From Hyphomicrobiales bacterium (lineage in GTDB: Bacteria > Pseudomonadota > Alphaproteobacteria > Rhizobiales > Rhizobiaceae): 64,000 nt of DNA. Below the pieces are notes generated by a model, which was not told the DNA's origin, did no database searches, and saw only the letters and a list, made by a program, of their open reading frames with translations. Made by a program: the position numbers and the translations under genes. This document shows positions 26,612 through 35,276 of the stretch, piece after piece. Numbering within the stretch: position 1 is the stretch's first letter; the number at the start of each line of letters is the position of its first letter. The stretch is from assembly GCA_900471925.1 (NCBI GenBank), contig UCGV01000011.1:62001-126000 (forward strand), in the 5' to 3' direction.

Positions 26612-27295
26612 TTGAGCGATTTCGATATTATCCGTGAGCGCGCCGAACAGAGAAAAGGCGGCGCCGATGCGCTGAAAGCGATGCTGCCGGCAACGCCCGA
26701 CCATGAGGCACTGCGCGCCCTGCCGGACGACCGCATTCTCTCCGACATGACAAGGCGGATCTTCTACAGCGGCTTCGTCCATAAGGTGATCGACAATAAA
26801 TGGCCGGGCTTCGAAGAAGCCTTCGAAGGCTTCGATCCGTCTGCTCTCAACATTGCTCCCGATGAATTCTGGCATGACCGGACGAGCGACAACCGCATCA
26901 TCAAAAATGGCGCGAAGGTCATGTCGGTGCGAGCCAATGCCGCCTTCGTGCGCGAACTGGCAAATGAGGCCGGCAGCGCCGGCGCCTTCTTCGCCGACTG
27001 GCCGCGCGGGGATCATATCGGACTGCTCGAAGTGCTGAACAAGCGCGGCAACCGGCTGGGCGGGGCGACGGGACAATATTTCCTGCGCGGCATCGGCCGC
27101 GACTGTTTCATCATGACCACTGACGTGCTCGCCTGCCTGCGAGACGCGGGTGTACCGCTGTCAGCGTCCGGAACCGGCAAGAAGGACCAGCAGCTGATCC
27201 AGCAGACCTTCAACCGCTGGGCCGCGGAAACCGGACTGCCGCTTGCCCATCTCTCACGCATCTGCGGGCTTTCGATCGACGCGCCTAAAGAATGA
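26612..27295 (+). CDS. DNA-3-methyladenine glycosylase I family protein
   Basis: A 227-residue helix-hairpin-helix glycosylase related to Tag, which removes 3-methyladenine from alkylated DNA. Seen: RRIFYSGFVHKVIDNKWPGFEEAFEGF (in Tag the matching stretch is the substrate-pocket Gly/Phe/Trp region), DRTSDNRIIKNGAKV and the HhH-like ETGLPLAHLSRICGLS tail. It has no clear zinc-finger Cys/His set of classical Tag, so it belongs to a divergent subfamily. It starts with TTG at 26612, preceded by GGGAG; no better ATG is in frame nearby. Confidence 0.78.
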   Translation: MSDFDIIRERAEQRKGGADALKAMLPATPDHEALRALPDDRILSDMTRRIFYSGFVHKVIDNKWPGFEEAFEGFDPSALNIAPDEFWHDRTSDNRIIKNGAKVMSVRANAAFVRELANEAGSAGAFFADWPRGDHIGLLEVLNKRGNRLGGATGQYFLRGIGRDCFIMTTDVLACLRDAGVPLSASGTGKKDQQLIQQTFNRWAAETGLPLAHLSRICGLSIDAPKE

Positions 27296-27372
27296 AATAT
27301 TTCCGGCCAACGGTTTTTTGACGCGCCCGGACTGCCTACCTCTCCGGCAGGCTCATCCTGAAGGAGAAGATC

Positions 27373-28074
27373 ATGGCCGACTTTCCCTATCGCAGCGCGC
27401 TGATCGTCGGCGCCGGTTCCGGCATCAGCGGCTCGATTGCCCACATGCTTTCCGAGCACGGCGTCAAGGTTGGCCTTGCGGCACGCAATATCGGCAAGCT
27501 CGGGCCGTTGATCGAGGAAACCGGCGCCAAGGCCTTCGCCACCGATGCCTCGCAGCCGGCAGCGGTTTCCGCCCTGTTCGAACGCGTGGATGCCGAGATC
27601 GGCGAGCCCGATATCGTTGTCTATAATGCCAGCGGCCGCGTGCGCGGGCCGATTGCCGAACTCGATCCGGCAGAGGTGGAGCAGGCGATCGCCACCAGCG
27701 CGTTCGGCGGCTTCCTCGTCACGCAGCAGGCGGCCAAACGGATGATCCCGCGTGGACGCGGCGCGATCCTGCTGACGGGGGCGACGGCCAGCATCAAGGG
27801 CTATGCGCAATCGGCACCCTTTGCGATGGGCAAATTTGCATTGCGCGGATTGGCGCAAAGTGCCGCCCGCGAGCTCGGGCCGCTCGGCATCCATGTGGCG
27901 CATTTCATCATCGACGGCGCCGTGCGGTCGGAGACGAGACCTGATCGGGAGGACAAGCCTGACGGTACGCTCTCGCCCGATGCGATCGCGCAGTCCTATA
28001 TCGATGTGCTGCTGCAGCACCGCAGCGCCTGGTCGCAGGAGGTGGAATTGCGGCCCTGGACGGAAAGCTTCTGA
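27373..28074 (+). CDS. SDR-family oxidoreductase, catalytic Tyr replaced
   Basis: A 233-residue short-chain dehydrogenase fold. The cofactor motif is GAGSGISGS (13-21) and NAS at 85-87 replaces NAG. In place of the catalytic YxxxK there is F150-AMG-K154, and the TGATAS stretch replaces the usual catalytic Ser segment. The C-terminal part, ARELGPLGIHVAHFIIDGAV, is typical of one SDR subgroup that often carries Phe there. So it binds NAD(P), but a classical dehydrogenase reaction is doubtful. AAGGAGAAGATC precedes the ATG. Followed by the VOC gene on the same strand. Confidence 0.85.
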   Translation: MADFPYRSALIVGAGSGISGSIAHMLSEHGVKVGLAARNIGKLGPLIEETGAKAFATDASQPAAVSALFERVDAEIGEPDIVVYNASGRVRGPIAELDPAEVEQAIATSAFGGFLVTQQAAKRMIPRGRGAILLTGATASIKGYAQSAPFAMGKFALRGLAQSAARELGPLGIHVAHFIIDGAVRSETRPDREDKPDGTLSPDAIAQSYIDVLLQHRSAWSQEVELRPWTESF

Positions 28075-28157
28075 TCCGGCGAGCGCCGTATATTCCCTTT
28101 TACTAAATCATCGAAGCCGGTAGGATCGGACCGGCTTCGAAAGCTTGGGAGGGAACG

Positions 28158-28523
28158 ATGCTGCGCCTGGACCATGTGACGCTCGATATCCGCGATGCGC
28201 CTGTCATGATGGGCTTTCTGGAAAGCATTCTCGGCGTCAAGGAAGGATACCGCCCGCCCTTTTCCACGCCCGGCCACTGGCTCTATCTCGACGACCGGCC
28301 GGTGATCCATCTCAGCATCACGACGCGCGAAAACGACTTTCCGCCCGGCATCTTCAACCATGCCGCCTTCAGCCTTTTCGAATTCGAACCGGCGCTCGCC
28401 CGTATCAAGGCGAGCGGCTATCGCTACGAATGCCGTGATATTCCGGAGACAGATCTCGGACAGGTCTTCGTCTATGGCCCCGAGGGTGTGAAGATCGAGC
28501 TGCAGTACAAGCGGCCCCTGTGA
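28158..28523 (+). CDS. VOC/glyoxalase-fold protein
   Basis: A 121-residue vicinal-oxygen-chelate protein made of two beta-alpha-beta-beta-beta modules: MLRLDHVTLDIRDAPVMMGFLESILGVKEGY and FNHAAFSLFEFEPALARIKASGYRYECRDIPETDLGQVFVYGPEGVKIELQ. Metal ligand candidates are H6, H in the FNHAAF strand and the Glu of KIELQ, which fits a fully active metal site. The substrate is unknown; glyoxalase, dioxygenase or resistance roles occur in the family. GGGAGGGAACG precedes the ATG. The 287 bp after it contain no gene. Confidence 0.85.
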   Translation: MLRLDHVTLDIRDAPVMMGFLESILGVKEGYRPPFSTPGHWLYLDDRPVIHLSITTRENDFPPGIFNHAAFSLFEFEPALARIKASGYRYECRDIPETDLGQVFVYGPEGVKIELQYKRPL

Positions 28524-28810
28524 ACAGTTTCGGCACGTCACATTGGCCCGAAAAGGGCAAAAGTTAAAAAATTCTCATTTCGGTTAACGAGTTCTTTACC
28601 ACGTTTCGTAAAAGGTGCGCGGTGAGCATTGGCGATCTGCATTCCTTTCTACCTGTCTCGCGTTTCAGGAGTGTCGCCGTAAGTCTATCCAGCTTGAGGA
28701 AAGTCTAATTGACTATTTCCTTATGGATGGCGCTCTCCGACGTGTGCCCCGGCACGCTTCGGAAAAGGCAATGATCGGGCCCGAACAGGGCAATCGAAGC
28801 GAGCAAGAAC

Positions 28811-31800
28811 ATGAACGGATCGCGATCAAATACTTCACGGCATTCCGACAGGACTTCGCTCGACGCGTTGAACCGCACCATCGAGGGGCTGGAAGCGCGG
28901 ATCGAGGGCCTGATGGGCAGCGGGCGCGAACAGCGGCCGCGCGATCCGGCACCGGAGCGCGAACGTGAACGCGATCCTTATTCCAATTCCTATGCGCCAC
29001 GCGCAGCCGATCCGCTGGCCGAGATCCGTCAGCGCCAGCGCGCGCTCGAGGCCAGCAGGGAGAACCGCAACCGTGCCTATACGCGCGAACCGGCGCCGGC
29101 CCTTCTGCGCGAACCCGCATCCACCCATCTTCGTGAGCCGGCACCTTCCCATCTGCGGGAACCGGCGCCGCAGCGCGCTCCGGCGCAGCAGCCGGCCGCG
29201 GCGGCCTTTCGCGCCTCCGACGAGACGATGACGGAAATCGCGCAGGCGCTCGTCAACCTGCGGCAGGATCTGAAGCGCGACATTTCCGAAGGTGTGACGC
29301 GTGAGATGAACGCGCTGCGCAGCGAGCTGCGCGAAATCAAGGTCAGCGCCCAGGACAAGCACTTCGCCGACGATATCCGTGCCGACATGGGGCGCCTGTC
29401 GCAGAGCATCGCGCAGCTGACCAGCCGCTCGGTCGGGCCGGAAGCGGCCGGTCTGCGCAACGATTTCGAAGAGCTGCGCTCACTGATGGACGGGCTGGCG
29501 CGCGAAGATTCGGTGCGCCACATGGAGCAGCGCTGGGACAATGTCGAGGGGCGTCTGGCCGAACTCGATACGGCCGGGCTGCAGGAAGAGCTGGTCTCGC
29601 TCGCCTACCGTCTCGACGACATCAAGCGGCATCTCGGCGGCATGGGCGAAAGCCCTGCAGTGCGTGCGCTCGAAGACAAGCTGATCACCATTGCTTCGGC
29701 CATCGAACAGTTCGGCAACATGATCCAGCCGCACGACCGGATCATGTCCGAGCAGTTCGCCGCTATGGACGGCAGGCTCGACGAGATCAGCCGCGCGATT
29801 GCCGCCAGCGGCCGCACCGCTGCCGCCAACTCCGATCCGGCATTGATGCAGCGGCTGGAAAACCGCCTGTCTGCTCTTGGCGAACAGATCGAGCTGATGG
29901 GCCGCGCCGCCATGAGCCGGCCGAACCCGGCCGATGAGATGGCGGGCCGTCTGGAAGCGCTGACGGCGCGCGTGGAAGATCTCGCCAAGACCGAAGCAAC
30001 CTCGCGGCTCGACGAACGGCTGGAACATCTCTCCTACCTCCTGGAACGCACGCACAAGGCGGCGCCGCAGCCGGACCTGACCGGTGCTCTCTCCGACATT
30101 TCCCGCAAGATCGACGCGCTCGAAAATGGCTCCGTCAACGAGGCGCTCGGCAAGCGGCTCGACTATCTGGCGCGGCGCATCGACGAGATGGAAGTTCGTC
30201 CGATCCCTGCCCCCGTCATCGATGACAGCGCCTTCCGCCGTATCGAAGGGCGTCTCGGCGATATCGCCGCGCGGCTGGAAGAGAGCACGGCGGCAGCGCC
30301 GACCGACACGCAGGCGCTGAAAAACCTCGAAGAGCAGATCGCCAATCTTTCCGAGCTTCTGAACGCGCCACGCGAACATTCCGAAGTCTCCGTCGATCTC
30401 GACCGCCGCATGGGCGCGATCGAGGACTATATCGCAACCAACGACGAATATATCATCGAGGCGGCGCGGCAGGCGGCCGAGGCCGTAGTCGACGCCTATT
30501 CCCGCAATGGCGGAGCGCAGGGCGCAGCACCGGCACCCGCCGATATGTCGGCGCTCGTGGCACTCGCCGACGACCTCCGGCATCTCGAAGATCTGAGCCG
30601 CGACAGCGAAGAGCGCACACACAAGACCTTCCAGGCCCTGCATGAAACGCTCGTCCATATTGCCGACCGGCTGGACAGCATGGAAGATCGGGTGCGGCCC
30701 TCCGTCAGGATGCCCGCTGCCGAGACCGAATTCGACTTCGATCCCTACGCGCTGGTCGATGCCGGCCGGGCGCCGGAGCCGGTGAAGGCTCCCGTCATGC
30801 AGGCGGCGCCCCCCATGCAAGCGCCTAAAGCCTCCCCTGTCCTGCGTACGGCCGATATCGCCGAAGAGCCGGTCGGCCGCGCGCCGGAACCGGCGCTTGC
30901 CGACAGCACCAGCGCGCTTGCCATCGAAGCCACCAGCCAGCAGGAAAAGCCTGCTCTTGCCGCCAAGGGCAGCCTGCTCGCAACCCTCGGCCGCAAACTG
31001 ATGCCGTCGCGCAAGAGCGAAGCGAAGGTCACCGAGCGTACGGTCATCGACCCGGCTCCGTCGATCGATCCGGTCGATGTCGTGCCGGCGGAAGCGGCAA
31101 ACGAATTGCTCGAGCCGGGTTCCGGTGCGCCCGATGTCAAGAAGATCCTGGAGCGCGTGCGCGCCAGCCAGAATGCCCAGCGCGGCAAGCCGGCCGCCGA
31201 GAACGACCGAGCCGACTATATCGCCGCCGCCCGCCGCGCCGCTCAGGCTGCCGCCATGGAAATCGACGGCAATGCCAAGCCCGCGACCCGCGCCGAACGC
31301 CGCGCCGCCAAGCCAGAGAATGCCGGCAAGGGCGGTGCCTTTGCGCGCTTCCGCCGGCCGATCCTGCTCGCGGTCGGTGCGGTGCTGCTTGCCATCATGG
31401 CCTTCCCGCTTGCCCGTACGTTGACATCGGGCCACAAGGCGCCGCCGCCGGCCGAAATCTCGGCACTGACAGGTGCCACCGAAGCACCGCAGGCCAATCT
31501 GGTTGCGCCGGCGACGGTCATGCCGGAAGCAAGCGCCCCTACCTCTGAGATGGCTGCCCAGCCATCGACGGTGGCACCGGTACCGGAAGCCGTGCCGCCC
31601 CAGGCGGCTTCAACTCCCGAGCCTCAGGCTGCCGCACCCGAGCACCTGACCGATGCCACGCCGCTTGACGGCGAAGGTGCGGAAACCTTCGGCCAGGCAC
31701 CGGCGCAGGATACGTCCGGCTTCGTTGCGAACGCGCCCTCCACACCGGCAGCCGCACCCGTTGCCCCGGTAACCCCTTCCGTCACCGTGCCCGACACGGT

Positions 31801-32659
31801 GCAGCCGCAGCCGCTTGCCGAAGCGGCCCGCAACGGCGATGCGCTGGCACTCTTCGAGATCGGCGCGCGTTATACCGAAGGCCGCAATGGCCTTAGCGCC
31901 GACCAGAAGCAGGCAGCGAACTGGTATCAGCTTTCGGCCGACAAGGGCTTCGCACCGGCGCAGTACCGTCTCGGCAGCATGTATGAGAAGGGCAACGGCG
32001 TCGATCGCGACGTGCAGAAGGCCAAGGGTCTCTACGAACAGGCGGCAAACCAGGGCAATGCAAGCGCCATGCATAATCTCGCCGTGCTGTACGCCTCCGG
32101 TGCGCTCGGCCAGCAGGACTATGCGACGGCCGCCTCCTGGTTCCAGAAGGCTGCCGACCTCGGCATCACCGACAGCCAGTTCAACCTTGCCATCCTTTGC
32201 GCCCGCGGCAATGGCGTGACGGCGGATCTGCAGGAATCCTACAAGTGGTTTGCGATCGCGGCCAAGGCCGGCGACAAGGATGCCGCCCAGAAGCGTGATG
32301 AAGTGGCAAACGCCATGAAGCCGGACCAGCTCGAGCGCGCCCGCGCCAAGGCTGACCTCTGGAAGCCGCAGCCGCTCGACAACAAGGCGAACGGGATCGA
32401 AATCCCGGACGCTTGGGCAAGCGGCGCCGCCCCGAAGACGGCAAGCGTCGACATGAAAAAGGCGATCCGCAACATCCAGGCGATCCTCAACAATAACGGC
32501 TTCGACGCCGGCGCGCCTGACGGAGAGATGGGCGCCAAGACCGTGACCGCCATCAAAAACTTTCAGAAGTCGATCGGCCAGGAGCCGACCGGCAAGGTCA
32601 ATGACGATACGGTCAAGGCGCTTCTGGAGCGCAACAAGCCGGGCGCCAAGGCCATCTAA
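28811..32659 (+). CDS. podJ: PodJ-like polar organelle development protein
   Basis: A 1282-residue protein. Residues 1-~740 are cytoplasmic and rich in coiled coil, with repeated RLDELER and LEARIEGL patterns. A Pro/Ala-rich linker follows. A single membrane span lies near 850-870 (RRPILLAVGAVLLAIMAFPLA). The periplasmic part has a Pro/Ala-rich linker, three to four Sel1-type repeats (about 1000-1160, for example AQYRLGSMYEKGNGVDRDVQKA) and a C-terminal peptidoglycan-binding domain (about 1213-1277). This is the PodJ plan known from Caulobacter, Agrobacterium and Sinorhizobium, where PodJ marks the old or new pole. The overall architecture is convincing; the symbol is by architecture only. 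A terminator follows directly. Confidence 0.82.
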   Translation: MNGSRSNTSRHSDRTSLDALNRTIEGLEARIEGLMGSGREQRPRDPAPERERERDPYSNSYAPRAADPLAEIRQRQRALEASRENRNRAYTREPAPALLREPASTHLREPAPSHLREPAPQRAPAQQPAAAAFRASDETMTEIAQALVNLRQDLKRDISEGVTREMNALRSELREIKVSAQDKHFADDIRADMGRLSQSIAQLTSRSVGPEAAGLRNDFEELRSLMDGLAREDSVRHMEQRWDNVEGRLAELDTAGLQEELVSLAYRLDDIKRHLGGMGESPAVRALEDKLITIASAIEQFGNMIQPHDRIMSEQFAAMDGRLDEISRAIAASGRTAAANSDPALMQRLENRLSALGEQIELMGRAAMSRPNPADEMAGRLEALTARVEDLAKTEATSRLDERLEHLSYLLERTHKAAPQPDLTGALSDISRKIDALENGSVNEALGKRLDYLARRIDEMEVRPIPAPVIDDSAFRRIEGRLGDIAARLEESTAAAPTDTQALKNLEEQIANLSELLNAPREHSEVSVDLDRRMGAIEDYIATNDEYIIEAARQAAEAVVDAYSRNGGAQGAAPAPADMSALVALADDLRHLEDLSRDSEERTHKTFQALHETLVHIADRLDSMEDRVRPSVRMPAAETEFDFDPYALVDAGRAPEPVKAPVMQAAPPMQAPKASPVLRTADIAEEPVGRAPEPALADSTSALAIEATSQQEKPALAAKGSLLATLGRKLMPSRKSEAKVTERTVIDPAPSIDPVDVVPAEAANELLEPGSGAPDVKKILERVRASQNAQRGKPAAENDRADYIAAARRAAQAAAMEIDGNAKPATRAERRAAKPENAGKGGAFARFRRPILLAVGAVLLAIMAFPLARTLTSGHKAPPPAEISALTGATEAPQANLVAPATVMPEASAPTSEMAAQPSTVAPVPEAVPPQAASTPEPQAAAPEHLTDATPLDGEGAETFGQAPAQDTSGFVANAPSTPAAAPVAPVTPSVTVPDTVQPQPLAEAARNGDALALFEIGARYTEGRNGLSADQKQAANWYQLSADKGFAPAQYRLGSMYEKGNGVDRDVQKAKGLYEQAANQGNASAMHNLAVLYASGALGQQDYATAASWFQKAADLGITDSQFNLAILCARGNGVTADLQESYKWFAIAAKAGDKDAAQKRDEVANAMKPDQLERARAKADLWKPQPLDNKANGIEIPDAWASGAAPKTASVDMKKAIRNIQAILNNNGFDAGAPDGEMGAKTVTAIKNFQKSIGQEPTGKVNDDTVKALLERNKPGAKAI

Positions 32660-32700
32660 GAAAGCCCGGCGGCATTCCGCCGCAGGGCTTTCGGCCTTTT
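32660..32700 (+). terminator. Rho-independent terminator after podJ
   Basis: GAAAGCCC (32660-32667) pairs with GGGCTTTC (32685-32692), with an inner GGCGG/CCGCC stem, followed by GGCCTTTT. It starts one base after the podJ stop. Confidence 0.8.
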
Positions 32701-32882
32701 GGGGCCAGCTGTCACAAAATCGGAAAAAAGCCGGATTATGCGGGACATATCGGGCCTGCATCCGGCTGATCGCGCTTTTTTCCTTCGAAAGCCTCTGGCA
32801 ACGATTTCACAGTAGGATGCGCCATTCGAACGGGACGTGAGACGGGCCGCTGCGGCGGGCGCGGCGACAAGCGGGGTCGGCT

Positions 32883-33806
32883 GTGACAATCTATCTGCCC
32901 ATCGCAGAATTGTCGGTGAACATCTTCATCATCCTCGGCATGGGGGCCGCTGTCGGCTTCCTGTCCGGCATGTTCGGCGTCGGCGGCGGCTTCCTGATCA
33001 CGCCTCTCCTGATTTTCTACAACATCCCGCCTGTCGTTGCCGTCGCCACCGGCGCCAACCAGGTGGTTGCCTCGTCGATCTCGGGAGCGATAACGCATTT
33101 CCGGCGCGGTACGCTGGACATGAAACTCGGCTCGGTGCTTCTCGTCGGCGGTCTATCGGGGGCGACGGTCGGCATCTGGATCTTCTCGCTGCTGCGCGCG
33201 ATCGGCCAGCTCGATCTCTTCATTTCGCTGCTCTATGTCGTCTTCCTCGGCACGGTCGGCGGGCTGATGCTGTGGGAAAGCGTCAATGCCATGCGCCGGG
33301 CCGCCCGCAACGAGGCGCCCGCACCCCGCAAGCCCGGCCATCAGCACTGGGTTCACAAGCTGCCGCTCAAGGTGCGCTTCAAAAAATCGAAGATCTATCT
33401 CTCTGTCATCCCGATCGTGACACTCGGATTTTCGATCGGCATCCTGACCTCCGTCATGGGCGTCGGCGGCGGTTTCATCATGGTGCCGGCGATGATCTAC
33501 CTGCTGCGCATCCCGACCAACGTGGTCGTCGGAACCTCGCTGTTCCAGATCATCTTCGTGACCGCCTATACGACGATCGTGCAGGCGGCGACCAACTATT
33601 CCGTCGATATCGTGCTTGCCTTCTTCCTGATGCTCGCCGGCGTCATCGGTGCGCAATACGGCGTGCGCGTCGGCCAGCGGCTGCGCGGCGAACAGTTGCG
33701 CGCGCTGCTCGGCCTGCTGGTTCTCGCCGTCGGCCTGCGCCTTGCCGTCGCGCTCGTGGTGACACCAGAAGATATCTATTCGGTGGTCATGGGAGCGGGG
33801 AACTGA
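32883..33806 (+). CDS. TauE/SafE-family sulfite/organosulfonate exporter
   Basis: A 307-residue membrane protein with about eight or nine spans in two homologous halves, each starting with the family signature: GAAVGFLSGMFGVGGGFLITPLL and GILTSVMGVGGGFIMVPAMIYLL. A positively charged cytoplasmic loop (RNEAPAPRKPGHQHWVHKLPLKVRFKKSK) separates the halves. Family members export sulfite or sulfonates; the substrate here is not known. It starts with GTG 32883. Its stop overlaps the start of the next gene by one base (TGATG, 33804-33808), so the two are translated as a pair, as in many alphaproteobacteria. Confidence 0.9.
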   Translation: MTIYLPIAELSVNIFIILGMGAAVGFLSGMFGVGGGFLITPLLIFYNIPPVVAVATGANQVVASSISGAITHFRRGTLDMKLGSVLLVGGLSGATVGIWIFSLLRAIGQLDLFISLLYVVFLGTVGGLMLWESVNAMRRAARNEAPAPRKPGHQHWVHKLPLKVRFKKSKIYLSVIPIVTLGFSIGILTSVMGVGGGFIMVPAMIYLLRIPTNVVVGTSLFQIIFVTAYTTIVQAATNYSVDIVLAFFLMLAGVIGAQYGVRVGQRLRGEQLRALLGLLVLAVGLRLAVALVVTPEDIYSVVMGAGN

Positions 33807-34606
33807 TGCGCTGGCGTGCTCTTGCCGTGTTCCTTGCGTTTCTGCTGCCATCGCCGGCGATGGCGCAGATGTTGCCCGGGCAGAGCACACAGGCCGAGCG
33901 CGAAGGGCTTGAGATCGGCACCTCCACCAGCGAGATCGCCATCACTTCGGATTTCCGCGGCGCGGACCTGACGATTTTCGGCGCGGTGACCAATACCGAC
34001 GACCTGCTGCTCGCGATCGGCCAATATGATGTCATCGTGGTTCTGGAAGGTCCGCGCGAAGATGCGACCGTGCGCAAGAAGGAACGTGTCTTCGGCATCT
34101 GGATCAACGCCTCATCGATGACATTCGCCGACGTGCCGCATTCCTACTCGATGTCGAGTTCACGCTCCATCGACGATATCACGACGCCGCTCGACCTTAC
34201 CGGCGAGGGTATCGGCATCGATCATATTCCGTTGCGGCCGATCGATTTTGCCGGCAACTTCAACAGTCTCAACGAGTTCCGCACAGCCTTCCGGCGCATC
34301 CAGCAGGGCGGCGGACTCTACGAGCGCGATCCGAGCGGCGTGCGCTTCGTCTCTTCCAACCTCTTCAAGGCAAGCCTGCGCCTGCCCGCCAATATTCCGA
34401 ACGGCGTGCATACTGTGCGCGCCTATCTCTTCAAGAGCGGAAAGTTCGTGACCCAGAAATCGCAGCCGCTGCGCGTCATCAAGACCGGCATCGAGCAGAC
34501 GATCACCGATGCCGCACATGAACAGCCGATCCTTTACGGCTGCCTTTCGGTGCTTTTGGCCGTTATCACCGGATGGGGCGCCAGCCTGATCTTCCGCAAG
34601 GATTGA
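33806..34606 (+). CDS. TIGR02186-family membrane protein, TauE partner
   Basis: A 266-residue protein with a signal peptide (MRWRALAVFLAFLLPSPAMA) and one C-terminal membrane span (ILYGCLSVLLAVITGWGASLIF), so most of it should face the periplasm. The mature part begins EGLEIGTSTSEIAITSDFRGADLTIFGAV, the conserved start of the TIGR02186 alphaproteobacterial family that accompanies TauE/SafE exporters. The molecular role is not established; a periplasmic accessory to the exporter is the usual guess. Its stop abuts the stop of the convergent TetR gene with no base between. Confidence 0.85.
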   Translation: MRWRALAVFLAFLLPSPAMAQMLPGQSTQAEREGLEIGTSTSEIAITSDFRGADLTIFGAVTNTDDLLLAIGQYDVIVVLEGPREDATVRKKERVFGIWINASSMTFADVPHSYSMSSSRSIDDITTPLDLTGEGIGIDHIPLRPIDFAGNFNSLNEFRTAFRRIQQGGGLYERDPSGVRFVSSNLFKASLRLPANIPNGVHTVRAYLFKSGKFVTQKSQPLRVIKTGIEQTITDAAHEQPILYGCLSVLLAVITGWGASLIFRKD

Positions 34607-35191
34607 TTATTCGACCCGTGCTATAGCCGCAGTCACCAAACCCGCGGCCGCCTCTCCGGCCGTTTCCATATAGGTGGGATCGCGGTGCAGAAGCACGGCG
34701 GCAAAGGAGCCGTCGAGCAGCAGGACAATCTGGCGGGCGAGTTTTTGCGCTTCGGCCAGATGCGCATCCTCAAAGATCGCAGCCAGCCATTGTTCGACAT
34801 TCTTCTTGTGCGCGGCGCCGACCTTGAGAGCGGGATGGCCGGGCATGTTCGCAAGCTCGGCCGAGGTTCGGAGATAGCCGCAGCCCTTCCATTTCGGATG
34901 CCGGGCCGAGCGGGCAAGATTGTCGAATATGCCCTTCACTTTCGTCGGCAGATTGCCTTGCGTCTCAGCAAACCAGCGCCTGTAGACAGCGAGATTGGGC
35001 TGGTCGCGGGTTTCCAGATAGGCGGCGATCAATTCGTCCTTGCTGTCGAAATGGTAGTAGAGCGTGCGTTTGGTGACATCGGCCTTCTCCGCCACGGCAT
35101 CGACGCTCACAGCGCGGATGCCCTCACTGTAGAAGAGTTTTGCGGCGGCAGCGACGATGCGCTCACGCGTGTCCGATGCGGGTTTTGCCAT
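34607..35191 (-). CDS. TetR-family repressor
   Basis: A 194-residue TetR regulator with N-terminal RERIVAAAAKLFYSEGIRAVSVDAVAEKADVTKRTLYYHFDSKDELIAAYLE, a textbook TetR DNA-binding domain, then a helical ligand domain with one Cys near KWKGCGYL. The frame begins with a GTG at 35194, but the ATG at 35191 is preferred. It is divergent from the alpha/beta hydrolase at 35277, and an 18-bp near-palindrome (35203-35220) lies in the gap, so it probably represses both genes. Confidence 0.92.
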   Translation of the reverse strand: MAKPASDTRERIVAAAAKLFYSEGIRAVSVDAVAEKADVTKRTLYYHFDSKDELIAAYLETRDQPNLAVYRRWFAETQGNLPTKVKGIFDNLARSARHPKWKGCGYLRTSAELANMPGHPALKVGAAHKKNVEQWLAAIFEDAHLAEAQKLARQIVLLLDGSFAAVLLHRDPTYMETAGEAAAGLVTAAIARVE

Positions 35192-35202
35192 CACGGCAAT
35201 GT

Positions 35203-35220
35203 ATACCGACTAGTGAGTAT
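35203..35220. promoter_or_regulatory. Candidate TetR operator
   Basis: ATAC-CG-ACTAGT-GA-GTAT (35203-35220): symmetrical except for the CG/GA pair, centred on ACTAGT, a core seen in several TetR operators. It lies between the divergent repressor and hydrolase genes, 12 bp from the repressor start. Confidence 0.65.
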
Positions 35221-35276
35221 CATCAACGTCGGATGCTGCCTAATATCCTTGTCGAACACGGGCAAAGGAAGCGATC

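Noticed and set aside
29480..31435. A 651-codon open frame on the minus strand over podJ
   Set aside because: Shadow of the repetitive coiled-coil region of podJ; no domain.
32837..33805. Upstream extension of the TIGR02186 gene across the TauE/SafE gene
   Set aside because: The frame is open, but the signal peptide begins at 33806 with a Shine-Dalgarno, and the region is occupied by the TauE/SafE frame.
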